From NCBI GenBank assembly GCA_964529305.1, contig CAZGUX010000183.1:5554-69553 (forward strand): a stretch of 64,000 nucleotides of DNA. Direction: 5' to 3'. A program made the translations under genes and the position numbers. Under the pieces are notes generated by a model. It ran no database searches. It saw nothing but the letters and a program-made list of their open reading frames with translations, and was not told the DNA's origin. Shown one piece after another: positions 8,181 to 17,038 of the stretch. Position 1 is the first letter of the stretch; each line of letters starts with the position of its first letter. Origin of the DNA: CAZGUX01 sp964529305. GTDB lineage: Bacteria; Acidobacteriota; Terriglobia; Bryobacterales; Bryobacteraceae.

Positions 8181-11100
8181 ATGAACGCCATGACGCGATC
8201 GAAGATGCAACTAGCGATCTCAGCGTTGGTGCTGGTTTCGCTTGCAGTTCCCGCCTCCGCCCAGCGAACAACCGCGACGCTCTACGGGAGCGTTCAGGAC
8301 CCGACCGGCGCGGTGGTAACCCAAGTGGTGGTGACGGCCACGGCCAACGCGACGCGCGCCAAGTACACGGCCACGTCCGACGACCGGGGCGAGTTTGTCC
8401 TCAGTTTCCTCCCGGTCGGGGGATACGTGCTGACCGCGGAAGCGCAAGGCTTCAAACAGTACCGCCAGGATAAACTCGAGTTGAGTTCGGGCCAGGAGAT
8501 TCGCTTCCCCATCACTTTGGAGGTTGGAGCCGTCACCGAACAGGTAACCGTAGAGGCGGAAGCCCCGGTGATCCAGAACGCCGCGGCGACGCTCCGGGAG
8601 ACCATCAATAATTCACAGGTCATGGAACTCCCGCAGTCGCGCCGCAATTTCACGGCGCTGCTGGCGCTGCAAAACGGCTTGCGCGACTCAGGCGACGGGC
8701 GCTTCCAGTTCAACGGTCTGGCTTCCGCAGGCTCCACCATCACGGTTGACGGGACAGACGCCTCCGGCGACGCCGAACAGAACACCACCTCGTTCTATCT
8801 GAATTTCAACTTCATCAACGTCATCAGCCAGGAGGCGATTCAGGAAGTTCAGGTCTCGAAGGGCATCATGGGCGCCGATGTGGCCCGCACCTTCGGCGGC
8901 AATGTGAACGTCGTCACCAAGAGTGGCAGCAACGATTTTCACGGCTCGCTGTTCGAGAATTTTCAGAACGACGTGCTGAACGCGAAGTATCCGTTTCTGC
9001 CCGCCACTTCCCGGAGGCCGCCGATTCGCTTCAACCAGTTTGGAGGCTCGTTCGGAGGGCGCATCATCCGGGACAAACTCTTCTTTTTCGGCACTTATGA
9101 GGGTTACCGGCAGAGGGCGTTCGCCTCGCTGACAGGAAATGCTCCAACGCGCGAGTTCCGGCAGCAGGCAATCGCCGCCGTTCCAGCCTACAACATCTTC
9201 CTCGATCGCTTCCCGCTGCCGACGCAGCCTTACGCTCAGGGAGCGGTCGTCGGGCTCTACTTTGGCGCATCGTCGAATCCAGCGACCGAGAACCACGGCG
9301 TCTCCCGCGTCGACTACCTGATTTCGCCCAAGGATCGCCTGGCCGTTCGCTACACGCGTTCGAGACCCTATCAGTTGATTCCGCGCGTGGTGGAAAGCAA
9401 CTACCGGACGTTCAACGGCATGTCCGAGGTCGGCAACGTCAACTACACCCGGGCGGCGTCTTCGTGGACCTCGGAGAGCCGCTTCGGTGTCAACCTGATG
9501 GACATCAAGCGAATGGACGGCATTTGGGCGAACGGGAAGGTCCCTGGGGCCAACGTGCAGGGCTTCTTCTCCGACGGGGGCGAAGGGCTTGGCCAAGGCG
9601 GCCATATTTGGAGCCTGGAAGAAGTGTTTGGAAAAGTGCATGGGCGTCACTCCCTGAAGTTCGGCGGCATCTTCCTCAGGCGGACGCCGGGACGCTGGAA
9701 CGAAGAGTCCCCCGGCGTCACGTATGCAAACCCGGCGGACTTCCTCGCCAACCGCCCTGTAAGTGTGACCGTGACCTTCGGGACCACGCCGTTCCAGGGC
9801 CGCACATGGGAATTGGGAGGCTTTATTCAGGACGACTTCCGCTTGCGTCCGAACCTGATTGTGAACTTTGGCGTGCGATATGAGTACATGGCAGTGTACA
9901 AAGAGCGGGAAGGCCGGTTCTTTAATCCGGACGGTGCTCTGAATGCGGTTTTGGTCCCACCCAAGCTCCGACCTCCGGATTCCGGCTACAATGCCGATTA
10001 CAACAACATCTCGCCCCGGGTCGGCTTCGCGTGGAACAAAGGCAAAGACGGCAAGACCGTGATCCGCGGCGGCCTGGGTTTTTTCCACGCCCCGTTCTCG
10101 GTCATCAACTTCCAGACCAACGTGTACACGGGCCTCGACATTCCGTTCCGGTCGGTGTTCACGGGAGCCGACATCACGAGGCTGGGGTTGAAGTATCCGG
10201 TCTACAACACCGAGGTCGCCAAGCTGATCACCGGCCAACCGGTGGCCCGCGGATACCCGACCTTCGATCCGCAGGTTTCCAACCCCTATAACGCGCAGTG
10301 GACTCTGGATATTCAGCGCCAGATCACGCCCGGCATCGTCTTTCAGACCGGCTACGTCGGCAACAAGGCGTTGAAGATCACCAACCAGCGTCAGTTCAAT
10401 CTGCCCGATCGCGTGACCGGCGTGCGGCCCTATCCGGCGGCGCTCCAGTTCATTTTCCAGGACGCGTCCGATTTCAGCTACTACCACTCCTGGCAAACCT
10501 CGCTGCGCAGCCGCATCTCGCGAAACTTCCTGTTCGATCTGCATCACACGTGGTCGCGGGCGATGTCGGTCGCGGGAGGCGATTTCTCGTGGGGTGGCTC
10601 GACCGACTATGCGAACGAAAACAACTGGCGCGCCGACAAAGGTCCGGCTCAACTCGACGTCCGGCACCGGTTCGTCGCGAACTTTGTGTATGAGGTTCCC
10701 ATCGACCGCTGGCTGAACGCGAGCGGCCCGGCGCGTCACCTGGTCGGCGGCTGGCAGGTCAGCGGAATCATCATCGCTCAGACGGGCCCTGCCGTGAACC
10801 TTACGCAATCCAACCCACGGCCGGCGCAGCGCCCCGATTTCATCGGCGGCGATCCCTATCTGCAGCTTGCCGATCCGTTGGCCTATCTGAACCGGGCCGC
10901 GTTTGCGCTGGTTCCCGTCAGCCCGGCAAGCTCACAACCGTTACGGGTCGGAACGCTCGGCCGAGGCGTCCTGCGCGGTCCCGGCGCTCAGACTGTGAAC
11001 TTCAGTTTGGGCAAGAACTTCAATATCACCGAGCGCATTCGATTCCAGGTTCGCGCGGAGGCCTTCAACGCCTTCAACCATGTCAACCTGAATGCACCCA

Positions 11101-11189
11101 TCGCGGACCTGGTGAACCCGAACTTCGGGCGCATCACCGGGTCGGCCCTGGAACGGCGAATGCAGATTTCATCGAGACTGACCTTCTAA
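8181..11189 (+). CDS. TonB-dependent receptor, Oar-like, with carboxypeptidase-regulatory-like N-terminus
   Basis: A 1002-residue outer-membrane receptor. It has a signal peptide ending in VPASAQ (about residue 28), then a carboxypeptidase-regulatory-like beta-sandwich (GSVQDPTGAVVTQVVVTATA to about residue 110). A plug-like region follows (VEAEAPVIQNAAATLRE, MELPQSRRNFTALLAL, FGGNVNVVTKSGSNDFHG), then a long beta-barrel. The barrel ends LNAPIADLVNPNFGRITG with a C-terminal aromatic residue (SRLTF). This is the type greatly expanded in Solibacter-like Acidobacteria and likened to SusC. It probably takes up the compound processed by the downstream genes. ATG at 8181 is used; ATG at 8190 is an alternative with GGGAG eight bases upstream. 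Confidence 0.93.
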   Translation: MNAMTRSKMQLAISALVLVSLAVPASAQRTTATLYGSVQDPTGAVVTQVVVTATANATRAKYTATSDDRGEFVLSFLPVGGYVLTAEAQGFKQYRQDKLELSSGQEIRFPITLEVGAVTEQVTVEAEAPVIQNAAATLRETINNSQVMELPQSRRNFTALLALQNGLRDSGDGRFQFNGLASAGSTITVDGTDASGDAEQNTTSFYLNFNFINVISQEAIQEVQVSKGIMGADVARTFGGNVNVVTKSGSNDFHGSLFENFQNDVLNAKYPFLPATSRRPPIRFNQFGGSFGGRIIRDKLFFFGTYEGYRQRAFASLTGNAPTREFRQQAIAAVPAYNIFLDRFPLPTQPYAQGAVVGLYFGASSNPATENHGVSRVDYLISPKDRLAVRYTRSRPYQLIPRVVESNYRTFNGMSEVGNVNYTRAASSWTSESRFGVNLMDIKRMDGIWANGKVPGANVQGFFSDGGEGLGQGGHIWSLEEVFGKVHGRHSLKFGGIFLRRTPGRWNEESPGVTYANPADFLANRPVSVTVTFGTTPFQGRTWELGGFIQDDFRLRPNLIVNFGVRYEYMAVYKEREGRFFNPDGALNAVLVPPKLRPPDSGYNADYNNISPRVGFAWNKGKDGKTVIRGGLGFFHAPFSVINFQTNVYTGLDIPFRSVFTGADITRLGLKYPVYNTEVAKLITGQPVARGYPTFDPQVSNPYNAQWTLDIQRQITPGIVFQTGYVGNKALKITNQRQFNLPDRVTGVRPYPAALQFIFQDASDFSYYHSWQTSLRSRISRNFLFDLHHTWSRAMSVAGGDFSWGGSTDYANENNWRADKGPAQLDVRHRFVANFVYEVPIDRWLNASGPARHLVGGWQVSGIIIAQTGPAVNLTQSNPRPAQRPDFIGGDPYLQLADPLAYLNRAAFALVPVSPASSQPLRVGTLGRGVLRGPGAQTVNFSLGKNFNITERIRFQVRAEAFNAFNHVNLNAPIADLVNPNFGRITGSALERRMQISSRLTF

Positions 11190-11203
11190 CGGAGAACCGT
11201 CCA

Positions 11204-12475
11204 ATGAACCGTCGCTACTTTCTGGCGGGCGCCGCGGCAGCAGCCGCGCGCCCGCGCCGCGTGTCCGCAAACGACAAGGTTACGATCGCGATGATGGGAG
11301 CCAACGGCCGTGCCAGGACCCTGGCCCAGTGGTTCGGGGCTCTCCCCGACGTCCGGATTCCCATCGTCTGCGATGTGGACCCGAACGTCGTCGGGCCGGT
11401 GATGAAGTTGGTCGCCGAGTCCCAGGGCCATCAGGCGGTCCTCGAAAAAGACATTCGCCGCGTGCTCGATGACAAATCCGTTGACGCGATTGTCATGGCG
11501 ACACCGATGCATTGGCACGCGCCGGGCACGATCCTGGCGTGCAACGCGGGAAAGGACGTCTACGTTGAGAAGCCTGCGTCCCACAATGTTCGGGAAGGGC
11601 GCTTGATGGTGGAAGCGGCCCGGCGAAACAAACGCGTGGTCCAGGTGGGCTTGCAGGGGCGCAGCCGGCCGCTCACCCAGCACTTCATCGACTACGTGCA
11701 ATCGGGAAAGCTGGGCCGGGTCCTGATGGCCAAGGTGTGGAACATTCAAATGCGCTCGAACATCGGCCACCGCGAGGATGAACCGCCACCCGCTGGCGTT
11801 GACTACGACGCGTGGACCGGGCCCTTGCCGAAAATGCCGTTCAACCGCAACCGCTATCACAGCACGGTCAACTGGCACTGGCATTACGGCGGCGGTGACA
11901 TCACGAACGACGGCGTGCACTGGCTCGACATCGCACGGTGGGCCATGGGTGTTGGCTATCCCAGCGACGTTTCCGGTATGGGCCGGAAGCTGTACTTCGA
12001 CGACGATCAGCAGACGCCGGATACGATGAACATTACGTACAACTATCCGGACAAGGTGATTCAGTTCGAGCAGCGCTTGTGGAACCGGTATCGCCTGGAA
12101 GGTTCGGAAAACACCGTTGCCGTGTACGGCAGTCAGGCCATGGCGCAGGTGGGCAGGTGGCGGGGCGGATTCCATTCGTTCCGCGTGTTCGACGCCAAGG
12201 GCGAACTGGTCCATTCCGAGGAAGAGCCCTCGCCGGATTTCAACACGCACGCCCGGAACTTCATCGACTGCATCCGAAGCCGGAAACTGCCCAACGCCGA
12301 CATCGAACTCGGCCACGTGTCGACGGCGTTGTGCCATTTGGGCAACATCGTTGCGCGTACCGGAAGGCCCATCCAGTTTGATGGAATGAAAGAGACCGTC
12401 TCGGGCGATGCCGAGGCCAACAGGTACGTCACTCGCGAGTACCGGCAGCATTGGTCGACACCCAAGGGGAGCTGA
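11204..12475 (+). CDS. Gfo/Idh/MocA-family oxidoreductase, Tat-exported
   Basis: A 423-residue NAD(P)-dependent dehydrogenase of the glucose-fructose oxidoreductase/inositol dehydrogenase type. A short twin-arginine leader (MNRRYFLAGAAAAAARPRR) precedes the Rossmann fold (VTIAMMGANGRA near residue 27). The cofactor/catalytic EKP motif appears as VYVEKPASHN near 123. Family C-terminal motifs include GGGDITNDGVHWLDIARWAMG near 230. The leader suggests export in folded form with bound cofactor, as for Zymomonas GFOR. It follows the receptor gene by 14 bases and is about half identical by eye to the oxidoreductase at 22120. Confidence 0.92.
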   Translation: MNRRYFLAGAAAAAARPRRVSANDKVTIAMMGANGRARTLAQWFGALPDVRIPIVCDVDPNVVGPVMKLVAESQGHQAVLEKDIRRVLDDKSVDAIVMATPMHWHAPGTILACNAGKDVYVEKPASHNVREGRLMVEAARRNKRVVQVGLQGRSRPLTQHFIDYVQSGKLGRVLMAKVWNIQMRSNIGHREDEPPPAGVDYDAWTGPLPKMPFNRNRYHSTVNWHWHYGGGDITNDGVHWLDIARWAMGVGYPSDVSGMGRKLYFDDDQQTPDTMNITYNYPDKVIQFEQRLWNRYRLEGSENTVAVYGSQAMAQVGRWRGGFHSFRVFDAKGELVHSEEEPSPDFNTHARNFIDCIRSRKLPNADIELGHVSTALCHLGNIVARTGRPIQFDGMKETVSGDAEANRYVTREYRQHWSTPKGS

Positions 12476-12479
12476 CGGC

Positions 12480-13382
12480 ATGCATCGAAGGGATTTTCTA
12501 CGGGCCAGTGTGGCCTCGGCGATCCTCCCGGCTTGGGCCGAGGGAAGCCTGGAGTCTCGCCTTTGCCTGTTCACAGACCATCTCGGCGGCTTCGAATACA
12601 AAGAAGTCGCGCGAATGCTCGCGGAGTTGAAGATTGCGGGGCCCGACCTCACCGTCCGGCGCGGCGGCCTGGTCCCGCCGGACCGCGTGACCGAAGAACT
12701 TCCGAAAGCCGCTGCCATCTTCCGCGACCATGGGTTATCCATTCCCATGATCACGACGTCGATCACATCGGTCAACGAGACCGCCCGCTCGGTCCTGACG
12801 GCGGCATCCAAGGCGGGTGTTCGCTATTACAAGTTGGGATACGTCACGTACAAAGACCTTGCCCACTGGCAGGAGACCCTCAACCAGACACGGCAGGATC
12901 TCCGCGCGCTTTCTTCCCTTGGCCGGGAACTGGGCATTCGGGCGGGGTTGCATAACCATTCCGGCCCCACCGTCGGCTGCGACCTGTGGGATTCCTGGGA
13001 GGCGCTCAAAGACGTCGACCCGGCTCAGGTGGGCTTCTTCTTTGATCCGGCGCACGCCTCAATCGAGGGGGGAAAGAACGGCTGGAACCTGAGCTTCCGC
13101 CGCCTGGCCACCAGGCTGTTCATGATCGCCGTCAAAGACTACCTGTGGGAGAAAACGCCAACCGGATGGAAGACCCGCTGGGTTCCGCTCGGCCAGGGCA
13201 TGGCGCCGCTGTCCGACTTCTTTCAGGTGCTGAAGGCCGTGAATTGGCCAGGGCCCCTCTCCCTGCACATCGAGTACGACCCCGGGGGGAAAACGAAAAC
13301 CGAACGGTATGACCGCAGCCTCGAGGCTGCCGCCAAAGACCTCTCGTACTTGCGCGGCCGCCTGCGCGAGGCGGGACTCTGA
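12480..13382 (+). CDS. Sugar phosphate isomerase/epimerase-like TIM barrel, Tat-exported
   Basis: A 300-residue protein of the AP-endonuclease-2/xylose isomerase-like TIM-barrel superfamily. A twin-arginine leader MHRRDFLRASVASA opens the protein; the ATG at 12480 is chosen because it begins this leader. Metal-ligand-like segments include GIRAGLHNHSG near 160, VGFFFDPAHASIEGG near 188 and LSLHIEYDPGG near 262. This matches the exported epimerase-like proteins often paired with Gfo/Idh/MocA dehydrogenases in 3-keto-sugar pathways. A role in isomerising or cleaving an oxidised sugar is inference. It is four bases downstream of the oxidoreductase and two bases upstream of the PSCyt2 gene. Confidence 0.82.
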   Translation: MHRRDFLRASVASAILPAWAEGSLESRLCLFTDHLGGFEYKEVARMLAELKIAGPDLTVRRGGLVPPDRVTEELPKAAAIFRDHGLSIPMITTSITSVNETARSVLTAASKAGVRYYKLGYVTYKDLAHWQETLNQTRQDLRALSSLGRELGIRAGLHNHSGPTVGCDLWDSWEALKDVDPAQVGFFFDPAHASIEGGKNGWNLSFRRLATRLFMIAVKDYLWEKTPTGWKTRWVPLGQGMAPLSDFFQVLKAVNWPGPLSLHIEYDPGGKTKTERYDRSLEAAAKDLSYLRGRLREAGL

Positions 13383-13384
13383 TC

Positions 13385-15607
13385 ATGGGTTTGCTCCGGG
13401 CGCTTACGGCAGCGGCACTCGGTACGGCGCTGCTTCAGGGCCAGCCGAGTTTGTGGTCCCTGGCTCCGATTCGCAGGCCGGAACCGCCGGTGGTGCGGGC
13501 CAGGGAATGGGTCCGCAATCCCATCGATGCGTTCGTGCTCGCCCGGCTCGAGAAGGAAGGAGTCGCTCCTTCCCCTGCAGCGCCGCGCCATATCCTTCTG
13601 CGTCGCCTCTATCTGGACCTGACGGGACTGCCGCCCTCGCCCCGCGAGCAGGATGCCTTCCTCTCCGACCCTCGGCCCGACGCCTACGAACGGCTCGTCG
13701 CCCAGTTGCTGGCTTCGGACCACTACGGCGAAAAGTGGGCGAGGCAGTGGCTCGACCTGGCCCGCTTCGCCGACAGCGACGGGTTCCGTCAGGACAAGTT
13801 CCGGCCCTGGGCGTGGCGCTACCGGCAGTGGGTGATCGACGCATTCAACCGCGATATGCCGTTCGACCGGTTCACCATCGAGCAGATCGCCGGCGATCTG
13901 CTGCCGCGCGCCACGGTCGAACAGCGCGTCGCGACCGGCTTTCATCGCAATACGCTCACGAACCGCGAGGGCGGCATCGATTCCGAGCAGTTCCGCGTGG
14001 AACAGGTGATTGACCGGACCAGCACGGTCGGCACGGTCTGGCTCGGGTTAACCGTCGGCTGCGCGCAATGCCACGACCACAAATACGATCCGATCTCACA
14101 GAAGGACTTTTACCGGCTGTTCGCATTTTTCAACTCGGCGGATGAAGTGAATATCGATGCTCCGCTCGAAGGCGAGATGGGTCCGCATCTGAAGGCGCTG
14201 CCCGAGTTTCAGGCCAAACGCGACAAACTGGTCGAGCAGTACGGCGTCCCGCCGTTGCAGCGGGAATGGGAATTACGCATGGTCGCGGCCGTAGCCAATC
14301 CCGGCAAGTGGCCCGATTGGGATCACGCCTTTGACGACCTCCGTACCGAATTCGACGATGGCCTCAAGATCCTCCAAATGGATCCCGCCGCCCGCACGCG
14401 GCGTCAGAAAAAGGCTCTGACCGATTACTTCCTTGGCAACTACGGCCGCGTCATCACCAAAGAGCGCAAGGAAGAGCTCAAGTTTGGCGAACTGCAAAAG
14501 CAGCTTCGGGAACTCGATGCGACTCTGCCGGAACTCACTCAGGCGGGCACGCTGGCCACGTCTCCCAAGCCCCGCGCGACCCACGTGCTGCTTCGCGGCG
14601 ATTTCCGCCAACCCGGCCAGGAAGTCAGCCCCGGTACGCCCGCGGTCTTAACGAATACCGGGTTGGGTGAAACGCCAAACCGGCTCGACCTGGCTCGCTG
14701 GCTGGTCTCGCGCGCGAACCCTCTCACCGCCCGAGTGACCGTGAACCGTCTCTGGCAGGAGTACTTCGGCCGCGGTCTCGTGGTCACCTCGGAGAACTTC
14801 GGCAACCAGGGCGAGAAGCCCTCCCATCCGGAGTTGCTCGACTGGCTGGCTTCGGAGTTCATCGACCACCGGTGGAACCTGAAACATGTTCACCGGTTGA
14901 TCGTCACCTCGAACGCATATCGCCAGTCTTCGAATTCGCGTCCGGACCTGGAGTCCCGGGACCCGCAGAACACGCTGCTCGCGCGCCAGTCGCGCTTCCG
15001 CCTGCCCGCCGAACTGATTCGCGATTCCACCCTTGCGGCGAGCGGCTTGCTGCATCCGGCCGTCGGAGGGCCGAGCGTCCGCCCGCCCGAACCCGCGGGC
15101 GCGACCTCCGGCACCAACGTCGCCGGCCGGTGGACCGAAACCCAAGGCCCTGAGCGATACCGGCGCGGCATCTACATTCAGTTGTTCCGCACGGCTCCCT
15201 ATCCGCTGCTCTTGAACTTCGACGCTCCCAACGCGTACCGGCCGGTCTGCCGGCGGACGCGTTCGAACACACCCCTCCAGGCCCTGAACCTGCTGAACGA
15301 CCCGGTGTTCCTGGAAGCCGCGCAGGCTCTTGCTGTCCGTGTCATCACGGAAGCTCCTCCCTCCTTTGGCAAAAGATTGCAGCTTGCGTACCGGCTCTGC
15401 CTGGCGCGGGCTCCGGATGCCGCCGAGGAAGAATCGCTGCTCGGCTACCTGCAGAAGCAGCAACGGCTCTTGGAGGAGGATCCCGCGGTTGTGGGAAAAT
15501 TCTTTCCACCGGCGCTGTCGGGGGGCAAACCTTCGGTTGAGGCTGCGGCGTGGGTCGGCTTGTCCAGCGTCCTGCTCAACCTCGACGAGTTTCTGACGCG
15601 GGAATAA
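13385..15607 (+). CDS. DUF1549/DUF1553 (PSCyt2-PSD1) protein lacking the PSCyt1 domain
   Basis: A 740-residue secreted protein (Sec-like leader MGLLRALTAAALGTALLQG). It has a DUF1549 domain (NPIDAFVLARLEKEG, LDLTGLPPSPREQDAF, YGEKWARQWLDLARFADSDG) that includes the CAQCHDHKYDP motif at about residue 228. A DUF1553 domain follows (LARWLVSRANPLTARVTVNR, TSENFGNQGEKPSHPELLDW, RSNTPLQALNLLNDPVF). The paralogues at 17035 and 32780 carry an additional N-terminal haem-binding PSCyt1 domain of about 110 residues, which is absent here; the mature protein begins directly with the linker to DUF1549. Function of the family is not established; it is consistently paired with DUF1501 proteins, as here. Confidence 0.9.
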   Translation: MGLLRALTAAALGTALLQGQPSLWSLAPIRRPEPPVVRAREWVRNPIDAFVLARLEKEGVAPSPAAPRHILLRRLYLDLTGLPPSPREQDAFLSDPRPDAYERLVAQLLASDHYGEKWARQWLDLARFADSDGFRQDKFRPWAWRYRQWVIDAFNRDMPFDRFTIEQIAGDLLPRATVEQRVATGFHRNTLTNREGGIDSEQFRVEQVIDRTSTVGTVWLGLTVGCAQCHDHKYDPISQKDFYRLFAFFNSADEVNIDAPLEGEMGPHLKALPEFQAKRDKLVEQYGVPPLQREWELRMVAAVANPGKWPDWDHAFDDLRTEFDDGLKILQMDPAARTRRQKKALTDYFLGNYGRVITKERKEELKFGELQKQLRELDATLPELTQAGTLATSPKPRATHVLLRGDFRQPGQEVSPGTPAVLTNTGLGETPNRLDLARWLVSRANPLTARVTVNRLWQEYFGRGLVVTSENFGNQGEKPSHPELLDWLASEFIDHRWNLKHVHRLIVTSNAYRQSSNSRPDLESRDPQNTLLARQSRFRLPAELIRDSTLAASGLLHPAVGGPSVRPPEPAGATSGTNVAGRWTETQGPERYRRGIYIQLFRTAPYPLLLNFDAPNAYRPVCRRTRSNTPLQALNLLNDPVFLEAAQALAVRVITEAPPSFGKRLQLAYRLCLARAPDAAEEESLLGYLQKQQRLLEEDPAVVGKFFPPALSGGKPSVEAAAWVGLSSVLLNLDEFLTRE

Positions 15608-15610
15608 CCA

Positions 15611-17038
15611 ATGAATCCCACGGGTACCCCATCGCTCGACACACGCCGCCGTTTTCTGCTGCGGGCGGGAGGTGGCATCGGTTCGATCGCGCTGGCGCAG
15701 TTGCTGGCGCGCGACGGCCTCGCCGCCTCGACGGTGAATCCGCTTGCCCCCAGACAACCCCAGTTCAAGGCGGCCGCCAAGAGCGTCATCTTTCTCTTCA
15801 TGCCTGGCGGCCCGAGCCAGATCGACCTGTTCGATCCGAAGCCGGAGTTGCAGAAGTGGCACGGCAAGCCCCTGCCGCTTTCGCTCACCAAGGACCTGAA
15901 ACTCGCGTTCATCAAGCCGACGGCGCAGGCGGTGGCGAGCCCTCGCGAGTTCAAGCAATACGGCCAGAGTGGCATCGGACTCTCGGATTTCCTTCCGCAC
16001 CTCGGCGCCCGCGCCGACGACCTGTGCCTGGTACGCAGCCTCCACACCGACGCCTTCAACCACGATCCAGGCGAAATGACCCTGATGACGGGCTCGATGC
16101 AGTTCGGCCGTCCATCGCTCGGATCGTGGGTGGTCTACGGCCTCGGCAGCGAAACTCAGGACCTTCCGGGTTTCGTGGTGCTTAGCTCCGGCGGGTCCGC
16201 CAGCGCCGGATCCAACAACTGGTCGGCCGGGTTCCTCCCATCGGCCTACCAGGGAACGCCGTTCCGCTCCACCGGCGACCCCATCCTGTATCTGCCGAAC
16301 GCGCCGGGCTTCAGCCGCCCGATGCAGCGCGCGCGGCTGGACGCCTTGCGGCAGCTCAACGAAAAGCGCCAGAACGAGACCGGCGACGGCGAGATCGCTG
16401 CCCGCATCGCTTCGTATGAACTGGCGTTTCGCATGCAGATCGCCGCGGTGGAGTTGACCGACTTCTCCAAGGAGCCCAAGAGCGTGCTTGATCTCTACGG
16501 CGTCGGACGCGAGCCCACGAACCGCTATGCGGTGAACTGTCTGTTGGCGCGCCGCATGGTCGAACGCGGCGTCCGGTTCGTGATGATCGCTCACGGCACC
16601 TGGGACGATCACAACGACCTCGACAAGAACCTCAAGAAGAACTGCGCGATCACCGACCAGCCAGCGGCCGCCCTGCTGGAGGACTTGAAGCAGCGGGGAC
16701 TGCTCGATTCCACGCTGGTGGTCTGGGGCGGAGAATTCGGCCGTACGCCCATGTCCCAGCAGCAGAGGACCGACATCGGCTATGGCCGCGATCATCATCC
16801 CAACTGCTTCAGCGCCTGGATGGCCGGCGGTGGAATCCGCGGCGGGCAGGTGGTGGGGAAGACGGACGAATTCGGATTGCAGGTGACGGAGGACCCCATC
16901 CACGTTCACGACCTGCACGCCACCATGCTCCACTGTCTTGGCTTTGATCACACGAAATTGACCTACCGGCACATGGGCCGGGATTTCCGTTTGACGGACG
17001 TGGAAGGCAACGTGGTCAGGAAGCTGTTGAAGTCATGA
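15611..17038 (+). CDS. DUF1501 domain protein, Tat-exported
   Basis: A 475-residue DUF1501 protein, a family with an alkaline-phosphatase/sulfatase-like fold and unknown activity. The Tat leader reads DTRRRFLLRAGGG near residue 12. Family motifs are IFLFMPGGPSQIDLFDPKP near 56, LVRSLHTDAFNHDPGEM near 140, VWGGEFGRTPM near 372 and GRDHHPNCFSAWMAGG near 390. The histidine and aspartate clusters suggest metal binding. It starts three bases after the upstream PSCyt2 gene and its TGA overlaps the ATG of the next one, so the four-gene block is clearly one operon. Confidence 0.92.
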   Translation: MNPTGTPSLDTRRRFLLRAGGGIGSIALAQLLARDGLAASTVNPLAPRQPQFKAAAKSVIFLFMPGGPSQIDLFDPKPELQKWHGKPLPLSLTKDLKLAFIKPTAQAVASPREFKQYGQSGIGLSDFLPHLGARADDLCLVRSLHTDAFNHDPGEMTLMTGSMQFGRPSLGSWVVYGLGSETQDLPGFVVLSSGGSASAGSNNWSAGFLPSAYQGTPFRSTGDPILYLPNAPGFSRPMQRARLDALRQLNEKRQNETGDGEIAARIASYELAFRMQIAAVELTDFSKEPKSVLDLYGVGREPTNRYAVNCLLARRMVERGVRFVMIAHGTWDDHNDLDKNLKKNCAITDQPAAALLEDLKQRGLLDSTLVVWGGEFGRTPMSQQQRTDIGYGRDHHPNCFSAWMAGGGIRGGQVVGKTDEFGLQVTEDPIHVHDLHATMLHCLGFDHTKLTYRHMGRDFRLTDVEGNVVRKLLKS

